Assembly: GCA_015075405.1 (NCBI GenBank) | Contig: JABTUK010000002.1 | Coordinates: 992,001-1,056,000, forward strand | DNA length: 64,000 nucleotides | DNA from: Anaerolineales bacterium | Lineage (GTDB): Bacteria > Chloroflexota > Anaerolineae > 4572-78 > J111 | Direction of reading: 5' to 3' | Shown: positions 37,552 to 45,763 of the stretch, piece by piece | How the letters are laid out: every line of letters starts with the position of its first letter | Position numbering within the stretch: the stretch's first letter is position 1 | The notes under the pieces: model-generated | The model's input: the letters and a program-made list of their open reading frames with translations, nothing else | Databases searched by the model: none | What the model was told of the DNA's origin: nothing | Translations under genes and position numbers: made by a program

Positions 37552-37627
37552 ACAGTTATCAGTAAACAGTAAACGGTGGTCAGTAATCAGTCGAACTGTT
37601 TACTGATAACTGGCAACTGATGACTAA
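37537..37627. repeat. Iterated-word hairpin straddling the pyrFE stop codon
   Basis: AACAGTTATCAGT occurs first as the codons for NSYQ plus part of the stop. It recurs immediately downstream (ACAGTTATCAGTAAACAG) and then as its complement (CTGTTTACTGATAACTG). The stop TGA is at 37549-37551. Confidence 0.8.
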
Positions 37628-37645
37628 CAATAAAGGAGTAACGTA

Positions 37646-38641
37646 ATGCAAACAACCATCTTAGAGCCTTTGTTCAACTTTGAAAATTTGGTCAAACCTG
37701 TTCACCACAGCAACGGCTTGACCGGCCAGGACATCATTTCGGTCTCCCAGTTTGACCGGGCCAGGCTGGCCTATATTTTTAGCCGCGCCCACGAAATGCG
37801 GGAAATGGTCGGGCGGGTGGGCAGCACCGATTTGCTGCGGGGCTTTATTTTGGCCTGTCTCTTTTACGAACCGAGTACCCGAACCAGCGCTTCTTTTATC
37901 GCCGCAATGGAACGGCTGGGCGGCAGCGTCATTCCCATTACCCAGGGGGTGCAATTCAGTTCAGTCAGCAAAGGCGAAACCCTGGCTGATACTATCCGTA
38001 CCCTGGAACAGTACGCCGATGTGATTGTGCTGCGCCATCCCGAAACCGGCTCGGTTCAAATAGCCGCTGATTATGCGAATGTGCCGGTGATTAATGCCGG
38101 CGACGGCATCGGCGAACACCCGACCCAGGCTTTGTTGGATTTATTCACCATCCAAGAAGAATTGGGGACAATTGACGGCCTCAAGATTGCTATGGTCGGC
38201 GATTTGCGCTACGGGCGCACGGTTCACTCTTTGACCAAGTTACTGACCCAATATCGGGTTAGCCTGCGCTTTGTTTCCCCGGAGATTTTGCGGTTGCCGC
38301 TGGTCATCATGAATGAAGTCATTGACGCCGGCCTCGACGTGCGTGAAACGCATGATGTGGCCGATGTGATTGGCGATGCCGATGTTCTGTATGTCACCCG
38401 CGTGCAAAAAGAGCGCTTTTCTGATCTGGCTCAGTACGAAGAGGTTAAAAACCTTTATGAGATTACATCGGAACTTTTGACCAAAGCCAAGCAAAAGATG
38501 GTAGTCATGCATCCCTTGCCGCGAGTGGGCGAAATTCATTACAACGTAGACAGCGACCCGCGGGCCGCCTATTTTCGCCAGGTAAAAAATGGAATGTATA
38601 TTCGGATGGCGCTGCTGGCGGCGGTCCTGGGCAAAGCGTAG
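37646..38641 (+). CDS. pyrB: Aspartate carbamoyltransferase catalytic subunit
   Basis: This 331-residue transcarbamoylase condenses carbamoyl phosphate with aspartate. The carbamoyl-phosphate site is [12 protein letters not shown] near residue 75. RHPETGS and [21 protein letters not shown] near residue 155 match the ATCase family, and the aspartate-binding HPLPRVGEI lies near residue 292, where ornithine transcarbamoylases differ. AAAGGAG precedes ATG 37646. No pyrI regulatory subunit is adjacent, so it may be unregulated by nucleotides or partner with dihydroorotase. The genes for carbamoyl-phosphate synthetase are not in the window. Confidence 0.94.
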   Translation: MQTTILEPLFNFENLVKPVHHSNGLTGQDIISVSQFDRARLAYIFSRAHEMREMVGRVGSTDLLRGFILACLFYEPSTRTSASFIAAMERLGGSVIPITQGVQFSSVSKGETLADTIRTLEQYADVIVLRHPETGSVQIAADYANVPVINAGDGIGEHPTQALLDLFTIQEELGTIDGLKIAMVGDLRYGRTVHSLTKLLTQYRVSLRFVSPEILRLPLVIMNEVIDAGLDVRETHDVADVIGDADVLYVTRVQKERFSDLAQYEEVKNLYEITSELLTKAKQKMVVMHPLPRVGEIHYNVDSDPRAAYFRQVKNGMYIRMALLAAVLGKA

Positions 38642-38664
38642 CCACTTTAGAAGAAAACACAATC

Positions 38665-39588
38665 ATGGCCCATCCCACATTAGCATGCAGGTTCTTAAAT
38701 TTTAAACTCCACAGCCCGTTGGTATTGGCTTCGGGGATCATTGGGACCAGCGCCGGCTTGATGACGCGGGCGGCCCGGCACGGCGCGGGCATGGTCACGG
38801 CTAAAAGCTGTGGACCGGCGCCGCGGACGGGGCATCCTAACCCGGTGGCCCTGGATTGGGGACACGGGCTAATCAATGCCATCGGCTTAACCAACCCCGG
38901 CGCAGAAGAAGAAGCCCGGCTTCTGGCCGAAACCCAGACGCAACTCCGCCCCCTGGGCGTCCCGCTGATTGCCAGTATCTTTGCCGGAACCGTAGCTGAA
39001 TTTGCCCAGGTGGCCCGGACCGTAGCGAGCGCGCAGCCGGATTTGATTGAGGTCAACATCTCCTGCCCCAATGTGGGCGATGAGTTTGGTACTCCCTTTG
39101 CCGGCACATGTGAAAGCGCTGCTGCCGTAACCGAGTCGGTCAAAAATGCTGTTGCCTGCCCCGTGTCCATCAAATTAGCGCCCAATGTACCCGATATTGC
39201 CCGGATTGCCGGCGCAGTCGTCGAGGCGGGGGCCGATGCCATTACCGCCATCAATACGATGCCGGGCATGGTGATCGAGCCGGTTTCTGGCCGGCCGGTT
39301 TTATCGAACCGGGTCGGCGGAATTTCCGGGCCGGCGCTCAAGCCGATTGCCCTGCGCTGTGTGTATGAAATCGCTCAAGCCGTTTCCGTCCCGATTATTG
39401 GCACAGGAGGCGTTTCGACGGGCCTGGATGCGGCGGAAATGCTCCTGGCCGGGGCTACGGTGGTGGGAGTCGGCTCGGCAGTTTACTATCGCGGGGTGAC
39501 AGCGCTGGAGCAAATCGGCCAGGAGTTGGCCGCATTTATGGAAGAACAGCGTATTTCGTCAGTGGAAACGCTGCGTTTGCGAGGCTAA
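38665..39588 (+). CDS. pyrD: Dihydroorotate dehydrogenase (class 1B type catalytic subunit)
   Basis: This 307-residue FMN enzyme oxidises dihydroorotate to orotate. [13 protein letters not shown] and [16 protein letters not shown] lie at the N-terminus; [13 protein letters not shown] near 133 carries the cysteine that serves as base in class 1 enzymes; [18 protein letters not shown] and the FMN-phosphate loop [19 protein letters not shown] lie near 213 and 246. The pyrK-type gene downstream supports class 1B (NAD-linked heterotetramer). GGCTAA at the stop starts a repeated word that continues into the 74-bp spacer. The start is ATG 38665. Confidence 0.93.
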   Translation: MAHPTLACRFLNFKLHSPLVLASGIIGTSAGLMTRAARHGAGMVTAKSCGPAPRTGHPNPVALDWGHGLINAIGLTNPGAEEEARLLAETQTQLRPLGVPLIASIFAGTVAEFAQVARTVASAQPDLIEVNISCPNVGDEFGTPFAGTCESAAAVTESVKNAVACPVSIKLAPNVPDIARIAGAVVEAGADAITAINTMPGMVIEPVSGRPVLSNRVGGISGPALKPIALRCVYEIAQAVSVPIIGTGGVSTGLDAAEMLLAGATVVGVGSAVYYRGVTALEQIGQELAAFMEEQRISSVETLRLRG

Positions 39589-39639
39589 GGCTAAGAAAAA
39601 GAAGTATCCTGCTCAGCCTTAGACTCAGCCTCAGCCTTA
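39583..39639. repeat. Iterated-word hairpin straddling the pyrD stop codon
   Basis: GGCTAAGGCTAAG includes the stop TAA (39586-39588), and CAGCCTTAGACTCAGCCTC downstream is its inverted, iterated partner. Confidence 0.75.
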
Positions 39640-39661
39640 CTTTCGCCAGGGTGAGACTCTT

Positions 39662-40426
39662 ATGCCAGTTATTGGAATTCCCCAGCCTTTTACTATTACG
39701 GCCATCAAAACCGAAAATGCCGCCACCAAAACCTTCAGCCTGGCCGGTTCGCTGGCGGCGGAGCCGGGCCAGTTTGTGATGGTCTGGCTGCCCGGCCACG
39801 AGGATAAGCCTTTCAGCCTGGCTAACGCCGACCCCATCCGCCTAACGATTGCTGCCGTAGGGCCGTTAAGCCAGGCGTTGCACCGGTTGCAGGTGGGCGA
39901 CTCGCTCTGGCTGCGCGGGCCGTTGGGCCGGGGATATAAGCTGCACCTTCCGGTTCAGGGGGTCAGGCACATCGCCCTGGTAGGGGGAGGGTATGGGGTC
40001 GCGCCGCTGCTGTTTCTGGCGCAAGAGGCCCTGGCGATAGGGCTACAAGTTTCAGCCATTATCGGCGCGCGGACAGCCGCCAGCCTGCTTCTGGTCGAGG
40101 ATTTTACCGCCCTGGGATTGCCGCTAATGGTGACGACCGAGGATGGTTCGACAGGGCAGCAGGGCCGGGTGACGGATGCTTTGAGGCTGCTCCTGGCCGG
40201 GTCTTCCCAACGCCCCCAGGCCCTATTTGCCTGTGGCCCGGTGGGAATGTTGCGGGCCATAGCTGACATGGCCGTCCAGGAGAACCTGCCCATCCAGGTG
40301 GGTTGGGAGGCGCATATGCGCTGCGGCATTGGTCTCTGTGGCAGTTGCGAAGTGGGCCAGGGTTGGCTAACGTGTCTGGACGGGCCGGTGTTTGCTTTTA
40401 ATCCGGTCCAGGCCAGAGAAACGTGA
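39662..40426 (+). CDS. pyrK: Dihydroorotate dehydrogenase electron transfer subunit
   Basis: This 254-residue ferredoxin-reductase-like subunit passes electrons from PyrD FMN to NAD+. The FAD-binding region shows GQFVMVWLPGHEDKPFSLA near residue 37, with the NAD-binding GGGYGVAPLLFLAQEA near 104. The C-terminal 2Fe-2S ligands lie in MRCGIGLCGSCEVGQGWLTC (four cysteines, near residues 220-240). It is the last intact gene of the pyr operon; a LysE-like fragment starts within a few bases of the stop. Confidence 0.92.
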   Translation: MPVIGIPQPFTITAIKTENAATKTFSLAGSLAAEPGQFVMVWLPGHEDKPFSLANADPIRLTIAAVGPLSQALHRLQVGDSLWLRGPLGRGYKLHLPVQGVRHIALVGGGYGVAPLLFLAQEALAIGLQVSAIIGARTAASLLLVEDFTALGLPLMVTTEDGSTGQQGRVTDALRLLLAGSSQRPQALFACGPVGMLRAIADMAVQENLPIQVGWEAHMRCGIGLCGSCEVGQGWLTCLDGPVFAFNPVQARET

Positions 40427-40437
40427 TGGGAGATGAT

Positions 40438-40617
40438 ATGGATTTTATGATACCTATTTTGATGATCGCCGGCATCCATCTGGCCGCCGTCGCCAGCCCT
40501 GGCCCGAATTTTTTTATCAGCGCCAAACACGGTCGTTTAACTTCGACCGGCAGCGTCCCCATTGAGATGACTGCGGGCAGCTTCACTGCTTCCTCCGCTG
40601 AATGGGTATTTCCTTGA
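40438..40617 (+). pseudogene. N-terminal remnant of a LysE/RhtB-family exporter
   Basis: The first about 24 residues (MDFMIPILMIAGIHLAAVAS, then PGPNFF) are the classic LysE/RhtB N-terminal helix with its SPGPNF motif. The remaining about 36 residues show no homology, and the frame ends at about 60 residues against about 200 in the family. GGGAG sits 5 nt before ATG 40438. It was probably the end of the pyr transcript before a deletion. Confidence 0.6.
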
Positions 40618-40728
40618 GAAATCCGTATCAATATACTATCAATTGCCGGATATTGCAACAAATTTGAGGCTCATTTAAGCGGTTAAATGGGATTTACCAG
40701 GGAAGTTTCCGACGCCGAAACAGGATTC

Positions 40729-40804
40729 AGGGTAGCAAGTAGCAGTTCATACTCTGTTAGCAGCCTTGCTACCCTGCTACTTGCTACCCTGCTACTTGCT
40801 ACCT
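40729..40804. repeat. Iterated-word hairpin straddling the stop of the Hedgehog-like gene
   Basis: GGTAGCAAGTAGCAG words (minus strand) run from the last codons GSK-stop of the Hedgehog-like gene into the 3' flank, with a partial inverted copy at 40731-40743. Confidence 0.8.
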
Positions 40805-41553
40805 TGATTCTGGCAATCCAGGCACAGGCTTTCGGCCCGGATGGAGGCGTGGCAGTGAGTGCCTTCGTTGAGTACCCAATCAAACCCGGCGCAGTGCGCC
40901 AGGGTGCACAGCCGGCCATACTGGCTCTGGTCAACCGGCCAGAGGGTCAGATCAATCGCCCGGCCCTCGTAGTGCAGTGAATAACGGGTGCTTGGTTCTG
41001 ACTCAGGCGGGTCATGCTCCAACAGCGAGTCGTAGGCATCGGTGATGCGCAACTGGAAAGCGCCACCCCACTCGGTTTGAACCAGGTGATTCAACCGGGT
41101 CAGCGGGAGAATCATGGCTGGGTGCATCAGAAAATCTTCTGTATCGAAGGGCGGCGTTTCTTCCTGCTTAAATTTAAGGGTAGGGTCCAGAATACCAACC
41201 AGTTGATTGTAACCGCACGAATCGCGTTCCAGATGACACAGCATCGGTGTTGAGGCCAGCCGCTCGGTTTCGGTATAACTCCCGCTGGCAGAGATGTGTT
41301 CGCCTGTGGCTAAGTTGGGCTGCAAGCAGGCGGGCGGGCCAGGCGCAATGGCGACAAAGATGGGCGGAGGCGTCGCGGTAGGCTGAGGGAGAGGTGTAGG
41401 CCATAGAGCGGGGGTAGGTAAAGGAGCAGCAACAGGTAAGGGCCGCGCGACAGGGGGCGGAGACAAATCAATCCTCACACAGGCAAGGCTACTGAGGGTC
41501 ACGACAAAAAGAGCAAGATAAAATTTACCTATCACAAACCCCCTGAAAACCAC
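40792..41553 (-). CDS. Putative lipoprotein with Hedgehog-type signalling domain (metallopeptidase-like)
   Basis: This 253-residue protein is secreted. A hydrophobic leader ends at SSLAC (C25, candidate lipidation site), and a Pro/Thr-rich linker (30-75) follows. Residues about 85-242 align along the animal Hedgehog N-terminal domain: ASGSY, LKFKQEETPPFDTEDFLM, LNHLVQTEWGGAFQLRITDAYD, YSLHYEGRAIDLT, QSQYGRLCTLAHCAGFDWV, NEGTHCHASIRAE. The zinc ligands of Sonic Hedgehog correspond to H194, D201 and H235, the catalytic-like glutamate to E230, and the acidic EE/D calcium residues to E131, E132 and D137. No Hint/intein domain follows, so it is not autoprocessed. The function may be a peptidoglycan or peptide hydrolase related to the D-Ala-D-Ala peptidase fold; this is inference. 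GTG 41553 or GTG 41535 may be the start. Confidence 0.88.
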   Translation of the reverse strand: MVFRGFVIGKFYLALFVVTLSSLACVRIDLSPPPVARPLPVAAPLPTPALWPTPLPQPTATPPPIFVAIAPGPPACLQPNLATGEHISASGSYTETERLASTPMLCHLERDSCGYNQLVGILDPTLKFKQEETPPFDTEDFLMHPAMILPLTRLNHLVQTEWGGAFQLRITDAYDSLLEHDPPESEPSTRYSLHYEGRAIDLTLWPVDQSQYGRLCTLAHCAGFDWVLNEGTHCHASIRAESLCLDCQNQGSK

Positions 41554-41570
41554 GCCCCAAGACCGAAGAT

Positions 41571-41645
41571 TTACGATTTACGATTACAAACGTTGATTCA
41601 GTTCAATCGTAAATCCAAAATCTAAAATCTAAAATCGCAAATCGG
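41571..41645. repeat. Iterated-word hairpin (ATTTACGATT / AATCGTAAAT, AAAATCTAAAAT)
   Basis: GATTTACGATTTACGATT faces AATCGTAAATCC and AAAATCTAAAATCTAAAATC. It lies a few bases after the stop of the 41650-42951 gene. The word set is the same as inside the glycine riboswitch (11895-11962). Confidence 0.75.
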
Positions 41646-41649
41646 TTGG

Positions 41650-42951
41650 TCACTCGTCACCGTAATAGCCGGTCCCCTGCGCCCCAACCTGCCAGACTCG
41701 GCCCGGCTGCCAGGGGAACCACTTTTGCCCGTCGTGGCTGCTGCTCAAGAGATAACTGCCGGCCGCCGGCTGACCCTGACCGGCCGTATCATACACGTAA
41801 ACCGTCCCCTGATCCGGCTCAACTCCGCGCGCATTGACCAACAAACGCCCATCCTGGGTCCAGCGAGGCTGGTCGAGGCCGAGGCCGGTGGGGGGGTCGA
41901 GCAGTGTCACCGTGCCATCGCCCAGGCGCACCAGGCCGACCGTCTGGCAGGCTTGGCAATTGCTGCCCAAGCGATTAGCCACAAAGGCCAGGTAGCTGCC
42001 ATCGGGCGACCAGACTACACCCCCAATCAGGTCAAGTTTGTCATCATCCTCCAACAGAACACGCTGGTTCGCGCCGTCGGTGGTAATGGTATAGAGGCTG
42101 ATCTTTTCAGTAATGGCAATCTGCGTCCCATCGGGCGAAAAGCTTTCGCTGACGGTGGGCAGCAGCAGCCGGCGAATGACTTGCTTATAGCCCAGCGTAT
42201 CCTGCGCAAAGCGCCGGCTGGCGCTGGCGGGGGCGGTTGGCGTTCCGACGGGCATGCCGAGTTCCGGCAGTGAGACTGCTGCGGGCGCAACGCCGGGCGC
42301 GGGCACTCCTGCTACGGCAGGGGCAGGCGCGGGCGCGTTTGAAGCCATTATCCCTGGGCTGCCGCTGCCGGGCTGAACCAACAGGCCGGGAATGGTCACT
42401 ACCGGGATGTTGTTGGTGATGTTATAGGTACTGACGACTTCATTGGAAACCCAGGCCAACGCACCGCCGGGGGCCGTCACCAGCCACCAGGAGGAGTCGG
42501 TGTTGCGCCCGACAATTTCCAGGCTTTCGCCTTTGGCCATGCGGCCCACTTTGAAGTATGCGTCGCTGGGGCCGCTGCGCAGGTTGACTCCACCCTCGTG
42601 GGCCAGCACAATGGGCCGGGGCGGGGGTGGCGGCGGCAGCGGGGTAGGCGTAGGCAGGTAGGGCGCGTTGGCCCGGACAGCAATGACCTTGCCGGTCAAT
42701 AAGTCCACTTTCTGTTGCAGCAACGCTATTTCTTCGGGAATAGGCCGGGCCGGGGCAGAGACGTCTGGCCCGACCAACTCCTGGGTTAGCCCCAAGCTCA
42801 GAACGTTGACCAGGAGACAAACACTGCAAAACAGCAGCGTCACCCCCAAAAAACCGAGGGTAAGCAGTAGCCCCACCTGAGCGCCACAGCCGCCCATGAC
42901 CAATCTGCCCAGTCTAGTGTGCCAAAATGGGTGCATTTGTTCTATCCCCAT
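41650..42951 (-). CDS. Membrane-anchored SH3b / WD40-like (PD40) repeat protein, paralogue 1
   Basis: This protein of about 433 residues has an N-terminal membrane anchor (VGLLLTLGFLGVTLLFCSVCLLVNVLSLG), a short coiled stretch (EEIALLQQKVDLLTGKV), a Pro-rich linker and a bacterial SH3 domain (GGVNLRSGPSDAYFKVGRMAKGESLEIVG...SSWWLV). A second Pro/Ala linker leads to a TolB/PD40-like beta-propeller portion (VSESFSPDGTQIAI, GGVVWSPDGSYLAFVAN, QPRWTQDGRLLVNA). SH3b domains bind cell-wall or protein ligands; the function is unknown. ATG 42951 is chosen to match the paralogue at 43166-44425, which shares domain order and the W-P-G-R-V/IWQ ending. A Cys pair (NCQACQTVGL) is conserved in both. Confidence 0.8.
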   Translation of the reverse strand: MGIEQMHPFWHTRLGRLVMGGCGAQVGLLLTLGFLGVTLLFCSVCLLVNVLSLGLTQELVGPDVSAPARPIPEEIALLQQKVDLLTGKVIAVRANAPYLPTPTPLPPPPPPRPIVLAHEGGVNLRSGPSDAYFKVGRMAKGESLEIVGRNTDSSWWLVTAPGGALAWVSNEVVSTYNITNNIPVVTIPGLLVQPGSGSPGIMASNAPAPAPAVAGVPAPGVAPAAVSLPELGMPVGTPTAPASASRRFAQDTLGYKQVIRRLLLPTVSESFSPDGTQIAITEKISLYTITTDGANQRVLLEDDDKLDLIGGVVWSPDGSYLAFVANRLGSNCQACQTVGLVRLGDGTVTLLDPPTGLGLDQPRWTQDGRLLVNARGVEPDQGTVYVYDTAGQGQPAAGSYLLSSSHDGQKWFPWQPGRVWQVGAQGTGYYGDE

Positions 42952-42978
42952 CAAATTCTTGTATCGTAACTGCTCAGG

Positions 42979-43072
42979 CATGTCATTTCGACCGAAGGGA
43001 GAAATCTCCTAATCCGTGGTTTGCAGACAACGGTCTCAAAGATTTCTTGGCTTTCAGCCTCGAAATGACATG
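42979..43072. repeat. REP-like palindromic element (TGTCATTTCGA type), copy 2
   Basis: It runs from CATGTCATTTCGACCGAAGG to CCTCGAAATGACATG, with inner GAGAAATC/GATTTCT partners. It is related to 10413-10510. Confidence 0.75.
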
Positions 43073-43117
43073 AAGGCCGAGTAGTTACCTGGTATCAACA
43101 GCAAGAAGCTGAACTGG

Positions 43118-43168
43118 CTTAAGAAATAAGAGGCGACAGTTATCTAATTTCTTATTTCTTATTTCTTA
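43118..43168. repeat. Iterated-word hairpin straddling the stop of the 43166-44425 gene
   Basis: On the minus strand the stop codon is the first three bases of TAAGAAATAAGAAATAAG, and an inverted CTTATTTCTTAAG follows. Confidence 0.8.
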
Positions 43169-44425
43169 ATCACTGTTGTAACTGTCAGCCCGCTCAGAAA
43201 CGCCGGCTTGCCAGATTCGACCGGGCCGCCAGGGGAACCATTTTTGCCCCTCGTGGCTGGCGCTCAAAACGTAGATACCTTCGGCCTTTTGGCTTTCGCC
43301 GTAGATGTTATAAACGTAGGCGACGCCGTCGGCCGGCTCGCCGAGGTGAGCATTGATGAGCAAACGACCATCCTGGGTCCAACGGGGCATATCGGTATCG
43401 AACGACGGGTCTGGCGGAGTCAGGTAGGTGATGCTCTTTTCGGCCAGGTTGAGCAGCCCTACGGCCCGGCAGGGCCGGCAATATTTTTGTTTAAAGCCGA
43501 CCACAAAAGCCAGGTATTGGCCGTCGGGCGACCAGACCAGCCCATCCATCGGCCCCAATTTGTCATTGTCTTCCAGCCAGATATCGGTGTGAGCGCCGGC
43601 CAGGCCAACAGTGTAGATTCTAATCCTTTCGGTCATGGCAAAGCGGCTGCCATCCGGCGAAAAACTGGCGCTGCCCGGCGGAGTCAACAGGCTGGCTTTG
43701 ACTCTTTGAAAGGCGGAGGTATCTTCAACGTACTGGCGACTGACCTCGGCGGCGGGGGTGGGGGTACCGGGCGGTAGGGTTGGCGTCGGCGTGGCGGTCG
43801 GCGGCGACGGGGGTTGAGCAGGCAAGGGCGTTGCGGCGGCAACGACGCCAAAAGAGGCCGGCTGGACCAGTTCAGACGGGGTAGTAACTACCGGAATGGT
43901 CTCATTAATATTGATAGCTGTAACCAGAGCGTTGAAGGTCCAGGCAAAGCTGCCGTTGGGCAGGGCCACCAGCCACCAGGTTGAATTGACATTGCGCCCG
44001 ACAATCTCGGCGCTTTGACCGGCAGCCAGACGGCCAACCGGGGCGTAATCAATACCGGGGCCGCTGTACAGAGTGACCTCACTCTGATTGGCCCGGACAA
44101 TAGGTTTTCCGCCAGCAGGCAAAACCGGCGGCGGCAGCGCCGGTTCCTGGAGTTGCAGCGCCTCGATCTGGGCCAGCAAAAGGTCAACTTCGGCCAGCAG
44201 GGAATACACATCGGCGGGCGGCTCAGACGCCGAGGCAGGGGCGTTGGGCGAATCGGTCTCGACGAGCTGGCGGGCCAGACCCAAACTGATGACGTTAGTA
44301 GTCACACACATGGCGCAAAACAGCATGGCAAAGGTTAAGCCGGCCAGAGACAACATCAGCCCAAGCTGCGCGCCACAGCCGCCAATCACCAATTTGCCCA
44401 ACCCGGTCTGCCAAAACGGACGCAT
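43166..44425 (-). CDS. Membrane-anchored SH3b / WD40-like repeat protein, paralogue 2
   Basis: This 419-residue paralogue of the downstream gene has a membrane anchor (LMLSLAGLTFAMLFCAMCVTTNVISLG), a coiled stretch, an SH3b domain (SEVTLYSGPGIDYAPVGRLAAGQSAEIVG, STWWLVALP), a Pro/Thr-rich linker and PD40-like repeats (SASFSPDGSRFAM, DGLVWSPDGQYLAFVVG, MPRWTQDGRLLINA). The ATG at 44425 shares its A with the stop of the upstream gene (TAATG), which indicates translational coupling and fixes the start; longer TTG/GTG options lie inside the upstream gene. The pair plausibly assembles with its coupled neighbour in the cell envelope. The function is unknown. Confidence 0.8.
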   Translation of the reverse strand: MRPFWQTGLGKLVIGGCGAQLGLMLSLAGLTFAMLFCAMCVTTNVISLGLARQLVETDSPNAPASASEPPADVYSLLAEVDLLLAQIEALQLQEPALPPPVLPAGGKPIVRANQSEVTLYSGPGIDYAPVGRLAAGQSAEIVGRNVNSTWWLVALPNGSFAWTFNALVTAININETIPVVTTPSELVQPASFGVVAAATPLPAQPPSPPTATPTPTLPPGTPTPAAEVSRQYVEDTSAFQRVKASLLTPPGSASFSPDGSRFAMTERIRIYTVGLAGAHTDIWLEDNDKLGPMDGLVWSPDGQYLAFVVGFKQKYCRPCRAVGLLNLAEKSITYLTPPDPSFDTDMPRWTQDGRLLINAHLGEPADGVAYVYNIYGESQKAEGIYVLSASHEGQKWFPWRPGRIWQAGVSERADSYNSD

Positions 44426-45654
44426 TATTCCCACCAATCCCGTTTGGAGCGCATATCCAGGAATTTGCCGTTATCGCGGATGGCAACAATCAGTTCATCC
44501 CCGGCCACACCCACCGGCGTGTCGAGCGTCAGGCCGGGCAACTCATTGCCCTTGCTCTCGCGGAATTTGGCTATCAGGTTGGGGTCGGTGTGCAACCCCA
44601 GATAATGAATCGTATACCCCTTGACCACACTCCCGGCCCGCGCATACAAAAAGGTCAGGCTGTCTTCCGAGGCATACAGGACGGTGGCATAGTAATTGCC
44701 GCCATAAATATCGCCCTCCTTGGGGGGGATAAAAACAGGCTGGCCCGGCGTGGTTTTTAAGCCCAACAACACCACGTCCTTTTCCTGGATCAGTTTACCT
44801 TTGCAGTTGCAGCCCCAATCCCAATCATGCACGGTGTAAGCCCGCGTAAATTCCGGCTTGAATACTTTTGAAAAATTGGGCGCATTGGGGTCTACCCCGG
44901 AGCCGGGTATATCTTGCAGGGAGGGGTCCACCTCAATGGGCTGTGGGTCACGCAGTTTCAGGTTGAGATCGCCGTGCTCTTCGGCGGAGCGGCTTTCCCG
45001 CTGGCCCTCCAGCGGGATCAGACTGTACGTGTTCGAGGAAGTAGCCGGTGGGACAAATTCAGCGGCGGCTTCCTCCTGGGAGGCAGCGGAAACAGCGGCA
45101 GGTGTGGCTACTGGAGCGGTCGTCGTCGCGGGCGAGGATGAAGCTGAGTCAGTAGGTTGAGGAGCGGCAGCTTGGGCCTGGGGTGTACTGATGGGAACCG
45201 CCGCCGGGATACTGGTCGGCGGCTGAATTGGGACAGCGGGCGGCAGAGGAGTTTCCTGAACAGGGGCAACGCCGGTTGATGGTCCGGCCACCTGAGTTGC
45301 CAGCGCCGACAATGTGGCAACCTGTTCCTCCAGCGGCGAAACTGTGGCGAAAGGGGTAGCCGTGCTGGTGGGCATAGGGGTTTGGGTGGGGATTCCCGCC
45401 AGCACGTCGGTGGGGATGTAAGTGGCGGCCAGCGGCGGCAGACCGCCCGACCCTGACCGGCTGATCGAAACTTCCAGCCCCGACAATTCCCAGCCCAGGT
45501 AAACATTTAAGGTCACCGACGCGGCCAGCAGAATGAGCAAAGCCAGGGAGAGAATCGACATAAAGCTTAACGACACCCCCCAAAAAAACCATAATAGACA
45601 GCCGCCGATACGGCCTTCGGCGGCAGATGTTTCAGTTCCGGCTTCGTTTGCCAT
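44425..45654 (-). CDS. Membrane-anchored protein of unknown family, paralogue of the gene at 47130-48176
   Basis: This 409-residue protein has an N-terminal hydrophobic segment (ILSLALLILLAASVTLNVYLG), a long Pro/Ala/Thr-rich extracytoplasmic linker (about 75-215) and a C-terminal globular domain of about 180 residues. Landmarks of that domain are SLIPLEGQRESRSAEEHGDLNLKLRDPQP, AYTVHDWDWGCNCKGKL, GGNYYATVLYASEDSLTFLYAR, GYTIHYLGLHTDPNLI, and the end IRDNGKFLDMRSKRDWWE. I do not recognise the domain. Conserved His/Asp/Cys (HDWDWxCNCKG) could bind metal or form a hydrolase site; this is inference. GAGGAGAGGGG precedes ATG 45654. It is translationally coupled to the SH3b protein downstream. Confidence 0.75.
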   Translation of the reverse strand: MANEAGTETSAAEGRIGGCLLWFFWGVSLSFMSILSLALLILLAASVTLNVYLGWELSGLEVSISRSGSGGLPPLAATYIPTDVLAGIPTQTPMPTSTATPFATVSPLEEQVATLSALATQVAGPSTGVAPVQETPLPPAVPIQPPTSIPAAVPISTPQAQAAAPQPTDSASSSPATTTAPVATPAAVSAASQEEAAAEFVPPATSSNTYSLIPLEGQRESRSAEEHGDLNLKLRDPQPIEVDPSLQDIPGSGVDPNAPNFSKVFKPEFTRAYTVHDWDWGCNCKGKLIQEKDVVLLGLKTTPGQPVFIPPKEGDIYGGNYYATVLYASEDSLTFLYARAGSVVKGYTIHYLGLHTDPNLIAKFRESKGNELPGLTLDTPVGVAGDELIVAIRDNGKFLDMRSKRDWWE

Positions 45655-45763
45655 ACCCCTCTCCTCTATTTTTAGCTTGCCTAAACCAAAAAACCTGGGA
45701 TTTAATTCGGAAAAAGATTAGAATTGGGTTAGGAATTACTTCATTAAGTCATCATCACCACTT

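Noticed and set aside
41725-42273. Plus-strand open frame opposite the SH3b-PD40 gene
   Set aside because: It has no recognisable domain and is explained as a shadow of the minus-strand gene.
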